DNA of 38,226 nucleotides from an uncultured Lachnospiraceae bacterium (GTDB lineage: Bacteria > Bacillota > Clostridia > Lachnospirales > Lachnospiraceae): assembly GCA_910588845.1 (NCBI GenBank), contig CAJURU010000028.1, positions 1 through 38,226 of the forward strand, in the 5' to 3' direction. The notes beneath the pieces are model-generated. The model was not told the origin of the DNA, made no database searches, and saw nothing but the letters and a program-made list of their open reading frames with translations. Positions 1-8,334 of the stretch are shown in pieces. Positions within the stretch are counted from its first letter, which is position 1. Every line of letters starts with the position of its first letter. The position numbers and the translations under genes were made by a program.

Positions 1-527
1 TCAATGGAAAAAGCGGAATCTGTTGGATGATTATGCACCAATACACAAACTTTATCATCTTTTCTATTTACAATTTACACTCTTTATTGAACCAGAAAAA
101 CATCTCTGTTCTATTATACACAATACAATAATAAATATCAACCAGCTTACTAAAAGGCATCTGTAAAAGTACTTTTTAATAAGTTGATTGATATTTTCTG
201 CGGGGTATCTGCAAGCAATGTATCAGCAGGCTGTATGTATATATTATCTTTAAACTAAGTAATCCCCTGATTTTTTATAGTAATAAAACTGACAGTGACT
301 GGCCATCCGGCAAAATCGAGTCGACTTTGAAAGAGATAAGTTTACGGGCTGCGGTATGCGCCATTCATTGATGCCTTAACGGATGACCGACGACAAATAG
401 CAATGCGGGGTCGCCGCTATACAGCCCCGCCATTCACCTCCACGTGTTCTGTAGTGTGCCAGTCTTATAAAGAAATAATATCAGAAGGAAACAAGAATAG
501 AAAATAGAAAAGCGAAAGTCAGCCAAT
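1..527. other. Intergenic region without a recognisable gene
   Basis: I see no open frame with coding character here on either strand. The first ~300 bases are AT-rich; about 300-470 is more GC-balanced and contains a modest hairpin, GCGGGG (405-410) pairing with CCCCGC (425-430) across a 14-nt loop, without a following T-run. The region may hold decayed sequence continuous with the broken genes that follow, but no family could be named. Confidence 0.5.
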
Positions 528-575
528 ATGTTTCATGACGCATTGGTGCTTTTCACTGAAAGGCGGAATATAATA

Positions 576-830
576 ATGAAAAAGAAATTAATGTGCATTA
601 TGCTTGCTTTTGATCTGCCAGACTGCGGTGCCGGTATAACAATAAATATTTATGATACAGCATCGGAAAAAGCCATCCATACCGAAACTGTGAAGGAAAA
701 CAACAGTACTTATTTCCTGCGTGTCCCCCAGATTTTGATTTTGGATGAGTTTAATACCTGCATCGTTGTACTTGGACAAGGTATTAGCGGGGTAAGCACT
801 TTGATAACAACCTTTGGCTTTGAGGGGTAA
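576..830 (+). CDS. Small lipoprotein-like hypothetical protein (84 aa)
   Basis: The start at 576 is chosen because AAAGGCGG lies about 9 nt upstream; an upstream ATG at 528 in the same frame has no comparable site. The product begins MKKKLMCIMLAF and has a Cys near residue 18 (DLPDCG), resembling a lipoprotein signal whose hydrophobic core and lipobox have degenerated. The body (ITINIYDTASEKAIHTET) looks like a short beta-rich extracellular domain. I do not recognise a family. It sits 42 nt ahead of a truncated ABC ATPase and probably belonged to the same transporter-like operon. Given the decayed neighbours, this may itself be a frameshifted remnant rather than a functional gene. Confidence 0.4.
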   Translation: MKKKLMCIMLAFDLPDCGAGITINIYDTASEKAIHTETVKENNSTYFLRVPQILILDEFNTCIVVLGQGISGVSTLITTFGFEG

Positions 831-872
831 TCGGCCTGTCGCGCAATAGGATGAGCATAATGGGAGTTTAAC

Positions 873-1379
873 ATGAAAATATCATTTCAAAATATTTCAA
901 AGCAGTATAAAGGCAAGTATGCCTTAAAGAATTTCACCACTGAATCACAGGAAGGCGTCTATGGACTTTTAGGAGTTAACAGTACAGGAAAAACAACGCT
1001 GATAAATATATTTGTCGGCACTTTGGGCAGCGATAACGGAACGGTTTTGATTGACGGCCAGGAGGCGAAAACATTAGGTAAAGAATTTCTGTCAAAAATC
1101 GGATATATGATGCAATATTCTATATTCTACCGGGATTTTACGGTAATGGATTTCCTGTTATATATGTGTACATTAAAGGGGATCTCTGATGAACAAGGAA
1201 AAGGGAGGTCTTTGGAGCTTCTAGGCATTGTCAATCTTTTAGATGCCAAAGACAAAAAGATTGGCGTTCTTTCTGGAGGTATGCGGCAGAGAGCCGGCAT
1301 TGTCCAAGCGATGCTGGGCGATCCTAAAATCCTTATTTTAGACGAGCCGACAGGGGAAGAGAAAGTTTATGAAGAATAA
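873..1379 (+). pseudogene. Truncated ABC transporter ATP-binding protein
   Basis: The N-terminal two thirds of an ABC-type ATPase are clear: Walker A GVNSTGKTT, the signature LSGGMRQRAG, and Walker B ILILDEPT. Immediately after DEPT the sequence stops matching the family (expected GLDP D-loop and the downstream His switch) and reads GEEKVYEE then stop, giving 168 residues instead of roughly 230-300. Without the D-loop and H-loop an ATPase dimer should not work. The junction falls at about 1353, just before the ribosome binding site of an anti-sigma-like remnant, consistent with a deletion that fused two genes. No permease gene follows. Called a pseudogene from missing motifs, not from expression data. 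Confidence 0.75.
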
Positions 1380-1518
1380 TTCAAAGAATGATAACAACAA
1401 AATCGAAATAGAACCGTTATTAAGAAAGGCGCTTAGAGTAAAACAGGAACCCAGCCCAGAATTAAATGGCTTTATCATAAAAAATTGCAGAGAGTATTCT
1501 GCAAAAAAGAAATTTTGA
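1369..1518 (+). pseudogene. Remnant of an anti-sigma-like protein (49 aa N-terminal fragment)
   Basis: A 49-residue frame starts at ATG 1369 behind an AGGGGAAGAG-type site and ends at TGA 1516-1518. Its product (IEPLLRKALRVKQEPSPELN, then FIIKNCREYSAKKK) parallels the first ~35 residues of the intact anti-sigma-like protein downstream (DELLKNALSAKEEPDYWLN, then SIIKQIEEKEN): the same spacing of the Leu-Leu-Lys-Ala-Leu helix, the Glu-Pro turn and the basic tail. The transmembrane and extracellular parts are absent. It overlaps the 3' end of the truncated ABC gene by 11 nt in another frame. I infer a second, paralogous sigma/anti-sigma module that was largely deleted. Confidence 0.5.
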
Positions 1519-1627
1519 TTACAAAAATCCTGAACCCAAAAGAAAGTTATTACAATGTATAAGTGAAAGGGCAGAAAAAGCCTGAAAGATATCTGTAAGG
1601 CGCGGCGGCATGCCGTTGGAGGAAACA

Positions 1628-2158
1628 ATGGACAAAGTACAACTGGAACAATGCATTCATGAATATGGAAAAGACGTATACACATTTTGCAGCCAGATTA
1701 CCGGAAACTGCCAGGAGGCAGACGATCTTTATCAGGACACATTTTTAAAAGCAACGGAATTGAAGGAAGGGATTGATTATAACCGAAACCCCAGAAGTTA
1801 TTTGATATCGGTAGCTCTGCGTATCTGGAAAAACCGCAGGCGGAAATTTGCCTGGCGTAAGCGAATTGCCGGAACCTGTGCACTGGCAGAGGAGGCTGCA
1901 GAAGTGAATGTGCTGGAGCAGGAAATTTCCGTGGAAGACGTGATACTGCAAAGAGAGCTGGAACAGCAGGTGAGAAAAGCAGTTGGCGAATTGCCTGAAA
2001 AATTCCGTATTCCAGTGTACCTCTATTATACGCTCCAACTTTCTGTGGAGGAAATTGCAAATGTATTGGAAATACCGCAGGGTACGGTGAAAAGCCGGCT
2101 TCACAAAGCGCGTGCCCTGCTGAGGCAAGAATTGGAGGTAGTTTTTGATGAAATATGA
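1628..2158 (+). CDS. ECF-type RNA polymerase sigma factor
   Basis: A 176-residue sigma-70 family protein of the extracytoplasmic-function class. Region 2 lies around residues 5-75 (EADDLYQDTFLKA, then NPRSYLISVALRIWKNRRRK), and region 4 around 115-170 with the helix-turn-helix LSVEEIANVLEIPQGTVKSR followed by LHKARALL. Regions 1.1 and 3 are absent, as normal for the class. The start at 1628 is preferred over ATG 1610 because GGAGG (1618-1622) sits 5 nt upstream. The stop overlaps the start of the next gene by 11 nt, implying translational coupling with its anti-sigma-like partner. It would direct transcription of an envelope- or stress-related regulon, often including its own operon; the regulon is not visible here. 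Confidence 0.9.
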   Translation: MDKVQLEQCIHEYGKDVYTFCSQITGNCQEADDLYQDTFLKATELKEGIDYNRNPRSYLISVALRIWKNRRRKFAWRKRIAGTCALAEEAAEVNVLEQEISVEDVILQRELEQQVRKAVGELPEKFRIPVYLYYTLQLSVEEIANVLEIPQGTVKSRLHKARALLRQELEVVFDEI

Positions 2159-3371
2159 TATGGATGAATTATTAAAGAATGCCCTTTCTGCAAAAGAAGA
2201 GCCTGATTACTGGCTCAATCAGAGTATTATAAAGCAAATTGAGGAAAAGGAGAACGCAAATATGAGTAAAAAGAATAGAAGAATGAGAATCCCGGCAGTA
2301 GCAATGCTCACAGCGGCAGTGGTTGTGGCAGGTTCTGCGTCTGTGTATGCGGCATGGAAATACTTAACGCCGCAACAGGTGGCGGAGATTAATGAGGATC
2401 AGGGGCTTGCGGCAGCATTTCAGAGCGAGGATGCCGTGGCAGTGGGCGAAGTTCAAGAATGTGGCGATTACCGGGTTACATTACTAGGGATTGTATCAGG
2501 CGAAAATCTTAGTAAATATGCTGCTATGGACGATTCAGGGAATATTTTAAATGACCGTACCTATGTGGTTACGGCAATTGAAAATGCGGACGGTACGCCA
2601 AGGCCAGACACCAGCGAGGACGATTACGGTGAAGACCCATTTTTCGTATCACCTTTGATAGAAGGATTGAATCCGTCCATTTATAATAGTGTGACGATGG
2701 GCGGCGGATATTCTGAAATGGTGGAAGATGGCGTTCAGTACCGAATTGCTGAATGTGATAATGTGGAAAAATTTGCAGATCGCCAAGTTTACTTATGCGT
2801 CAATGACGGAATGTTTTACAATAATGACGCCTATACTTATGATGAACAGAGCGGAGCTATCAGCCGCAATGAACAGTATCAAGGCGTCAATGCGTTGTTT
2901 ACGCTGCCGCTTGATAAGAGCAAAGCAGACAAAAAAGCGGCGGAGGAATATGTGAAACAGATAGAAGACGAATGGAATGGAAATGGTGAGGCAGAAGAAG
3001 CAGAGGAGGAAACGGCGGCTTCCGAGGCCGGGAATGCCATTTCTGACGAAACGGATGCGACTGCCCAGGCAGCCAAGGAGAGCGAACATTGGAAGTTGGA
3101 AGACTTTGAAAATAATACGGAACTGGTAAAGGAAATGGAGCTTACAGCGGATGCGGATGGAAATTATGCATACCAATATGAAATCAGTGCAGATGGGCTA
3201 GCTTCCGAGGGGGTTTTGGGAAAAGAGGAGCTTTCTGACAGGGACGAGGAAAATATGGCAAAATGCCGCAGAATTATGAGCGGTGAGGACTCGCAGACGG
3301 CGTATATTGAGACATTTACTTTGAAGGAAGACGGAAATGTTGTTTTACAGGTTTATAAGTATCGTAAATAA
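2148..3371 (+). CDS. Membrane-anchored anti-sigma-like protein with large extracellular domain
   Basis: 407 residues from ATG 2148, with GGAGGT (2134-2139) 8 nt upstream; the TTG at 2145 is not needed. The N-terminal ~45 residues are cytoplasmic and charged (MKYDMDELLKNALSAKEEPD), followed by one transmembrane segment around residues 48-68 (IPAVAMLTAAVVVAGSASVY). The rest is predicted extracellular, including a Glu/Ala-rich low-complexity linker near residues 280-310. The order sigma gene then overlapping single-pass membrane gene is typical of ECF sigma/anti-sigma pairs, and the short N-terminus would be the sigma-binding part. No zinc-finger anti-sigma motif (HxxxCxxC) is seen, so the anti-sigma role is inferred from context and topology. 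The gene ends before a strong terminator. Confidence 0.7.
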   Translation: MKYDMDELLKNALSAKEEPDYWLNQSIIKQIEEKENANMSKKNRRMRIPAVAMLTAAVVVAGSASVYAAWKYLTPQQVAEINEDQGLAAAFQSEDAVAVGEVQECGDYRVTLLGIVSGENLSKYAAMDDSGNILNDRTYVVTAIENADGTPRPDTSEDDYGEDPFFVSPLIEGLNPSIYNSVTMGGGYSEMVEDGVQYRIAECDNVEKFADRQVYLCVNDGMFYNNDAYTYDEQSGAISRNEQYQGVNALFTLPLDKSKADKKAAEEYVKQIEDEWNGNGEAEEAEEETAASEAGNAISDETDATAQAAKESEHWKLEDFENNTELVKEMELTADADGNYAYQYEISADGLASEGVLGKEELSDRDEENMAKCRRIMSGEDSQTAYIETFTLKEDGNVVLQVYKYRK

Positions 3372-3427
3372 AGAGGTATTACGGACCATGTAGAAAAAAT
3401 TTGCAGATAATTTATGTGTGGATAAGG

Positions 3428-3478
3428 CTCGGACGCCCTAAGGCAGTTAAAAACTGTTTTGGGGCGTCCGAGTTTTTT
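3428..3478 (+). terminator. Rho-independent terminator of the sigma/anti-sigma operon
   Basis: CTCGGACGCCC (3428-3438) pairs perfectly with GGGCGTCCGAG (3462-3472) around a 23-nt loop that contains a smaller CAGTT/AACTG stem, and TTTTTT follows directly. It lies 57 nt after the anti-sigma-like stop codon. Confidence 0.93.
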
Positions 3479-3589
3479 GCAGAATAATTAGTGAAGTTAT
3501 CAAAATTTTATCAAGGTTTCACCAAAGTTGTCATTTATAATTATTTGGGGAAGTTTTACATTTATGAGAATGAAAAGTACAGGCATTAT

Positions 3590-4165
3590 ATGGGAAGGAA
3601 AGGGGTATATACAAATGAAAAAAGAATGTGGCGCCTATTACTGGCAGGTATAGTAATTTTGTCAGAGGTGATGGCAGCAGGAGCCGATGTTGCATATGCA
3701 AAGCCAGCAGAAATGGAGACAGATGACAATTATGCAGAGCTGACGGATATGGAAGAGGATTTCTATGCAGGATTTTTGGAAATGTATAATGCGGCCGATA
3801 CAGAGCAGAGAGGAGACGAAACTCAAGAGCAAGAGTTAATTTCACCCTCAGAAGGAGAAAAAAAGCAGTATATTGTTACTTTGGCAGACGATGGCAAGTG
3901 GGTCTCCATAAAAACAGATCCCAAACACGACGACATTGGGCAGGGAGGAGCAAGAGCTCAAGCTGCACAGATTGTCTGCAACCGGACTATCCGGCGTTTT
4001 CATGAGTGCAAGAGGGACTGTGTGGCGCCGTTTGTGATCGAGGGGCTTAACGGTTATGGAGGAAATGGGGAAGGCGCCTTTCGGATGCTGGATTTCCAGA
4101 AATGCGCGAATGAGATTACGAACAATTATCGAAACAAGCTGGGAAAGTACAGCTACCAGAAATGA
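3590..4165 (+). CDS. Secreted hypothetical protein with a disrupted-looking start
   Basis: About 191 residues if started at ATG 3590; ATG 3626 and GTG 3491 are also in frame. The mature part is acidic then basic, with four Cys in the C-terminal half (IVCNRTIRRFHECKRDC and QKCANEI); no family recognised. A signal peptide is obvious (MWRLLLAGIVILSEVMAAGA, cleavage near AYA-KP). The only ATG with a good ribosome site is 3615 (AAAGGGG at 3599-3605, 9 nt away), but it is one frame off: ATG is followed by six A's (3618-3623) and reaches TAG after 12 codons. One extra A would give MKKRMWRLLLAG, a typical signal start. So the gene is either translated weakly from 3590, frameshifted, or phase-variable. 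It heads a run of secreted-protein genes. Confidence 0.55.
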   Translation: MGRKGVYTNEKRMWRLLLAGIVILSEVMAAGADVAYAKPAEMETDDNYAELTDMEEDFYAGFLEMYNAADTEQRGDETQEQELISPSEGEKKQYIVTLADDGKWVSIKTDPKHDDIGQGGARAQAAQIVCNRTIRRFHECKRDCVAPFVIEGLNGYGGNGEGAFRMLDFQKCANEITNNYRNKLGKYSYQK

Positions 4166-4180
4166 CAGGGGGATGAAGGA

Positions 4181-5260
4181 ATGAAAAAAGGGAAAAAGAC
4201 ATATGTCGCTTTAGCGCTTGCAGCGACATGTATAACAGGGTTCTTGGGGGAAATAGGGACGGTGTTTGCCGAGGAAGCGTTACAGGTGGAAGGGGAAGCA
4301 AAAGGGAGTAAAACCTATACACACGGAGATTGGGAGTATTACATTGAAGATAACGGTACGATATTCATTAATCTTTATAGAGGTTCAGATACCGTGGTGG
4401 AGATTCCGTCAGAGATTGACGGTAGAGTTGTGAGTGGATTTGCAAAGAACGGGTACCCTGGTGAGGATGATGGAGACATTAATATCACCACCCTCATCAT
4501 ACTTTTGTGGTGCCCGGAAGGGAAACGAGGGATACTGACAGTTCCCGAGGGAGTGGAGGTAATCGGGGAATATGGATGTGCGTATTCCAGACTGTCAGGA
4601 ATACGCCTCCCTGACAGCGTGAAAAAGATTGGAACCTGGGCATTCTATAAAAGCGACAAAATAACCATAGAATGCAGCGACAAGTCTTATGCTAAAAGCT
4701 GTGCAATAAAGCGCGGCATCCCGTATCGGATAGTAAAGAAGGTCTCGGCAGGCAAACTGGGCCTTACTGTCAATGGGCAGAGTGTCAAGGACAACCAGGC
4801 TTTAAAAGTAAAAGTCAAGAAGAGCTACACCGTACAGGCGTTGCGTGGCGGTATCAGGGAGGAAGTGAAATGGAAGACTTCAAACGCCAAGGTAGCCGCC
4901 GCGAAGAATGGGAAGATTACAGTGAAAAAAGCGGGCAGGGCAACCATCACAGCCACGGCTTCAAATGGCAAGAAAACACGTATAAAACTGTCAGCATCGA
5001 AGGCGGAAGTGCGTTTGTCGAGGGTACAGGTATCTGGGAGCAAGACGATGGAGAAGGGCAGCAAACAGGTATTAGGACTGACGGTTACTCCCGCAACTGC
5101 AAACAGCACGAAGGTAAGCTGGAAGAGTTCAGACAAAAAGACTGCCACGGTAGATAAGACCGGCAAAGTTACAGCGAATAAGAAGGGAACGGTGGTAATC
5201 ACGGCGACGGCGAGGGATAAGAGCCGAAAGAAGGGGAGCATTAAGATTAAAGTGAAATAA
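4181..5260 (+). CDS. Secreted BspA-like LRR and tandem Big_2 protein, short copy
   Basis: 359 residues; signal peptide 1-30 (cleavage near VFA-EE). Residues ~45-180 hold degenerate BspA-type (LRR_5) leucine-rich repeats (GILTVPEGVEVIG, IRLPDSVKKIG, WAFY). Two Lys-rich bacterial immunoglobulin-like Big_2 domains follow, at about 190-272 and 275-359 (VKWKTSNAKVAAAKNGKITV; VSWKSSDKKTATVDKTGKVT). No LPXTG motif or cell-wall-binding repeat is seen, so it is probably secreted or loosely attached through its basic tail. It is a tandem paralogue of the gene at 5522: the Big_2 halves are almost identical, whereas this copy lacks two segments of about 43 and 47 residues in the LRR part, which accounts for the 91-residue length difference. 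Start supported by GAAGGA just upstream and 15-nt spacing from the previous gene. Confidence 0.85.
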   Translation: MKKGKKTYVALALAATCITGFLGEIGTVFAEEALQVEGEAKGSKTYTHGDWEYYIEDNGTIFINLYRGSDTVVEIPSEIDGRVVSGFAKNGYPGEDDGDINITTLIILLWCPEGKRGILTVPEGVEVIGEYGCAYSRLSGIRLPDSVKKIGTWAFYKSDKITIECSDKSYAKSCAIKRGIPYRIVKKVSAGKLGLTVNGQSVKDNQALKVKVKKSYTVQALRGGIREEVKWKTSNAKVAAAKNGKITVKKAGRATITATASNGKKTRIKLSASKAEVRLSRVQVSGSKTMEKGSKQVLGLTVTPATANSTKVSWKSSDKKTATVDKTGKVTANKKGTVVITATARDKSRKKGSIKIKVK

Positions 5261-5521
5261 TGCTGTTAAAAAATTTAAAAATGCGTGACATCCGTGTAAA
5301 AAATACGACTATTAATAGTAGAGGGGAAATTATGTTGCTTTCAGAAAATATGATGTTTATAGTGTCTGGAAACTATATCAGATAGAGGCTGGACATTTTT
5401 AAGATGTCATAAGATGCGAAGGGAGGTGAACATTAAGGTTCAGGCGGACGAAATAAGCAGATAGCTACAGGAACAAGAGGGTGAGGGACATTTACTGCAA
5501 AGGAAAAGGAGGAGTGGGCAC

Positions 5522-6874
5522 ATGAACAAAAGAGGAAGAAAGAAAATGATTGCGTTGCTGCTTGCAGCAGTATGTATTGCAGGTCAGTTAGACGCGCCGG
5601 TAACATCGTATGCACAAGACGTATTGCAGGCGGAAAAGGAGTCAAAAGGGCGTCCCCAATACTATACCTACGGCGCTTGGGAGTATAAGATAAACGATGA
5701 CGGTACGGTATATATTACGGATTATATTGGGAAGACGAGGGCTGATGTAGCGGAGATTCCTGCGGAGATAGAGGGCAGGTCAGTGACCAGTTTTGACAGT
5801 AACTTTGACCCCGATGGTTGTCTTATCATTAATACCCTTATTATACCAGAAACCGTAACTTCTTTTAGGTGCGATGACATATCATGTGGCGGACTGAAAG
5901 AGATTATTGTAAAAGAGGGGAATCCCGTATATCGGTCGGTGGACGGCGTCGTCTATGACAAGCAGATGAAAACGCTCTTATGCAGCCCAACATTTAGACG
6001 GGGAACCATGACGGTTCCGCAGGGCGTGGAAAAGATAGGGGAAGGTGCATTTTCGGCTTCACGTTTATCAGCAATTCTCCTGCCGGACAGCTTGCGGGAG
6101 ATAGGGCCGGATGCATTTGCGCACTGTTTCACCCACCTCACAAGTCTTGACATCCCGCAAGGTGTGGAAAAGATAGGAGAAGGTGCATTTAGCTGGTGCG
6201 ACAAGCTGAAAACTGTCCGTATTCCGGACAGCGTAAAGAAGATAGGGAAGTCGGCTTTTTTATATAGTGAAAAAGCAACCATAGAATGCAGCGACAAGTC
6301 TTATGCCCAAAGCTACGCGCAAAAAAACGGCATTCCTTATAAGATTGTAAAAAAGGTTTCGGCAGGCAAGCTGGGTCTTACGGTCAATGGACAGAGCGTC
6401 AAGGACGCCCAAACTTTAAAAGTAAAAGTGAACAAGAGCTACGCAGTGCAGGCTGTGCGCAGAGGCGTTAAAGAAGAAGTGAAATGGAAAACTTCAAACG
6501 CTAAGGTAGCTTCTGTGAAGAATGGGAAGATTACGGTGAAGAAGGCGGGGCAGGCAATTATCACGGCCACGGCTTCAAATGGCAAGAAGACACGTATAAA
6601 ACTGTCTGCATCAAAGGCGGCAGTGCGTGTGTCGAAGGTACAGGTATCTGGCAGTAAGACCATGAAAAAGGGTAGTAAACAGATATTAGGGCTGACGGTT
6701 ACTCCCGCAACCGCAAACAGCACGAAAGTCAGCTGGAAGAGCTCAGACAAAAAGATTGCCACGGTGGACAAGAACGGGAAGATTGCGGCGAAGAAAAAGG
6801 GCGCTGTGGTAATCACGGCGACGGCAAAAGATGGGAGCAAGAAGAAAGGAAGTATTAAGATTAAAGTGAACTAA
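5522..6874 (+). CDS. Secreted BspA-like LRR and tandem Big_2 protein, long copy
   Basis: 450 residues with signal peptide 1-31 (cleavage near SYA-QD). Residues ~45-275 carry BspA-like LRR_5 repeats with recurring VPQGVEKIGEGAFS, LLPDSLREIGPDAFA and IPDSVKKIGKSAF units, including the EIIVKEGNPVYRSVDGVVYD type spacer found in this family. Two Big_2 domains fill residues ~280-450. ATG 5522 follows AAGGAGGAG at good distance. The 261 nt separating it from its short paralogue contains no recognised gene and could hold its own promoter, though none is convincing. The family generally mediates adhesion or matrix/polysaccharide contact; substrate unknown. The structure is intact, so this is the more likely functional copy of the pair. 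Confidence 0.88.
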   Translation: MNKRGRKKMIALLLAAVCIAGQLDAPVTSYAQDVLQAEKESKGRPQYYTYGAWEYKINDDGTVYITDYIGKTRADVAEIPAEIEGRSVTSFDSNFDPDGCLIINTLIIPETVTSFRCDDISCGGLKEIIVKEGNPVYRSVDGVVYDKQMKTLLCSPTFRRGTMTVPQGVEKIGEGAFSASRLSAILLPDSLREIGPDAFAHCFTHLTSLDIPQGVEKIGEGAFSWCDKLKTVRIPDSVKKIGKSAFLYSEKATIECSDKSYAQSYAQKNGIPYKIVKKVSAGKLGLTVNGQSVKDAQTLKVKVNKSYAVQAVRRGVKEEVKWKTSNAKVASVKNGKITVKKAGQAIITATASNGKKTRIKLSASKAAVRVSKVQVSGSKTMKKGSKQILGLTVTPATANSTKVSWKSSDKKIATVDKNGKIAAKKKGAVVITATAKDGSKKKGSIKIKVN

Positions 6875-6923
6875 AAGGAGGGAGATTATGAAAAAGCGAA
6901 GAGTATGAGACGGAATAACTTTC

Positions 6924-8288
6924 GTGGGCAGTGTAACGGGAGGCCGTTCTAAACGTTGCGTAGTATGTTATGTCTTATGTGTGTTAGCGTTGGCAGTATT
7001 ACTTCCTTTATCTGTGAAAGCGACAGTACGTGCTGACAATTCTGCCGATATTCCAGCGCTGTCAGTGAAAGGGGAATGGAGCGAAAAGTTTGAATTGCAG
7101 CAAGGCGGAACGAACTACCATAAGTTTACCATTACCAAGGCCGGCAAAACAAATCTTGAGTTTATGTCCTATGCAGCTGATTTGGAGTACAGTTTATGTG
7201 ATTCCAAGTTTAAACGTATAGACGGCCAAAGCCGTATCAACGGAAGTGAAACGTCTCCCATAAAGGCATCCATGTATGAGTATCTTTCTCAGGGAACGTA
7301 TTATCTGGCTGTCACATCGTATAATGGCGCGGGAGGAGGCAGTTACAAGCTGTGTGTTTCTTTCTATTCCAGCGGCGTCACGGCGGCAGATGGAGATTCC
7401 TTTGATAAGCCGCAGGATATCCAGGTAGGCAAAAGCATATCTGGTATCATGACCTATTCCAATAAAGAGGATTGGTATAAGCTTGTAATTTCTGATGCAG
7501 GGATTTATAATCAGAGGATTTCTGGAAGCGATGGGTCATATGTCTTGTATGATGAGAAGATGTCAAAGATAAGTTCTTTGACAGGGTATTCCAGGTCGAA
7601 AGCAGTGAAACTGGAGCCCGGGATTTATTATATCAGGATAAAATCTTCCGAAGGAACGAGATTTGCCTACGCCTTACAGATTACGCAAGTCAAGCGCCGC
7701 AAAGGCGAGATTCTGTCTGTAGTAGTAGGGCAGAATGCGTTATATAAGGTGACAAAGCCGGGGATAGGCGGTACAGTCGCATATTACAGGCCTGTAGGCA
7801 GCCCCAAATCATCTGTTGTAATTCCGGCAACAGTGTGGGAGGACGGCATTGTCTATAAAGTAACCAGCATTTCAGGGAATGCTTTCAAAGGGAGTAAAAA
7901 GCTGAAAAAAGTGACTGTCGGCAAAAATGTGGTATCTCTTGGGGCGTTTGCCTTTTACAACTGCACCAACCTAGAGAGCATTAAACTTCCGTCAGGTTTA
8001 AATACTATCGGCGGCCAGGCATTTTATAAATGTGCCAGACTAAAAAGCGTTACGCTCCCGGCAGAAGCAGGCGCTATTGGCAAGCAGGCGTTTTATAACT
8101 GCAAAAACCTAAAGGCAATCACCATTAAAACAAAGAAACTTACTGCGTCAAAAGTAGGTATAAATGCATTTAAAGGAATCCATTCCAAGGCTGTGGTAAA
8201 GGTTCCGAAAAACAAATTCAACGCATATAAGAAGATGTTAAAGAAGAAAGGCGTAGATGCTCAGGCAGTATACAAGAAAGAAAAATAA
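6924..8288 (+). CDS. Secreted PPC-like and LRR_5 repeat protein with an in-frame stop after the best start
   Basis: 454 residues from GTG 6924. A hydrophobic signal (CYVLCVLALAVLLPLSVKAT) ends near residue 35. Residues ~45-150 and ~155-255 are two beta-sandwich repeats resembling bacterial pre-peptidase C-terminal domains (YLSQGTYYLAVTSYNGAGGG; LEPGIYYIRIKSSEG). Residues ~295-440 contain BspA-type LRR repeats (ISGNAFKGSKKLKKVTVG; IGGQAFYKCARLKSVTLP) and a basic tail. The strongest start is ATG 6888 behind AAGGAGGGAG, in the same frame, but it meets TGA at 6906-6908 after six codons (MKKRRV). GTG 6924 has no clear ribosome site. The gene may depend on reinitiation or readthrough, or may be inactivated. 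It closes the secreted-protein cluster before a strong terminator. Confidence 0.65.
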   Translation: MGSVTGGRSKRCVVCYVLCVLALAVLLPLSVKATVRADNSADIPALSVKGEWSEKFELQQGGTNYHKFTITKAGKTNLEFMSYAADLEYSLCDSKFKRIDGQSRINGSETSPIKASMYEYLSQGTYYLAVTSYNGAGGGSYKLCVSFYSSGVTAADGDSFDKPQDIQVGKSISGIMTYSNKEDWYKLVISDAGIYNQRISGSDGSYVLYDEKMSKISSLTGYSRSKAVKLEPGIYYIRIKSSEGTRFAYALQITQVKRRKGEILSVVVGQNALYKVTKPGIGGTVAYYRPVGSPKSSVVIPATVWEDGIVYKVTSISGNAFKGSKKLKKVTVGKNVVSLGAFAFYNCTNLESIKLPSGLNTIGGQAFYKCARLKSVTLPAEAGAIGKQAFYNCKNLKAITIKTKKLTASKVGINAFKGIHSKAVVKVPKNKFNAYKKMLKKKGVDAQAVYKKEK

Positions 8289-8334
8289 GGTGAAGCGCTC
8301 TCATAGTCAGGAAACTGCCTGACGGCAGGCTTAG

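Noticed and set aside
405..430. GCGGGG/CCCCGC hairpin as a terminator
   Set aside because: Only six strong pairs, a 14-nt loop and no T-run on either strand.
2145..2147. TTG as the start of the anti-sigma-like gene
   Set aside because: ATG 2148 follows at once and has proper spacing from GGAGGT.
4825..5241. Val/Phe-rich minus-strand frame opposite the Big_2 domains (also 6439-6840)
   Set aside because: Antisense shadow of Lys/Ala/Thr-rich coding sequence; it appears in both paralogues for the same reason and lacks start signals.
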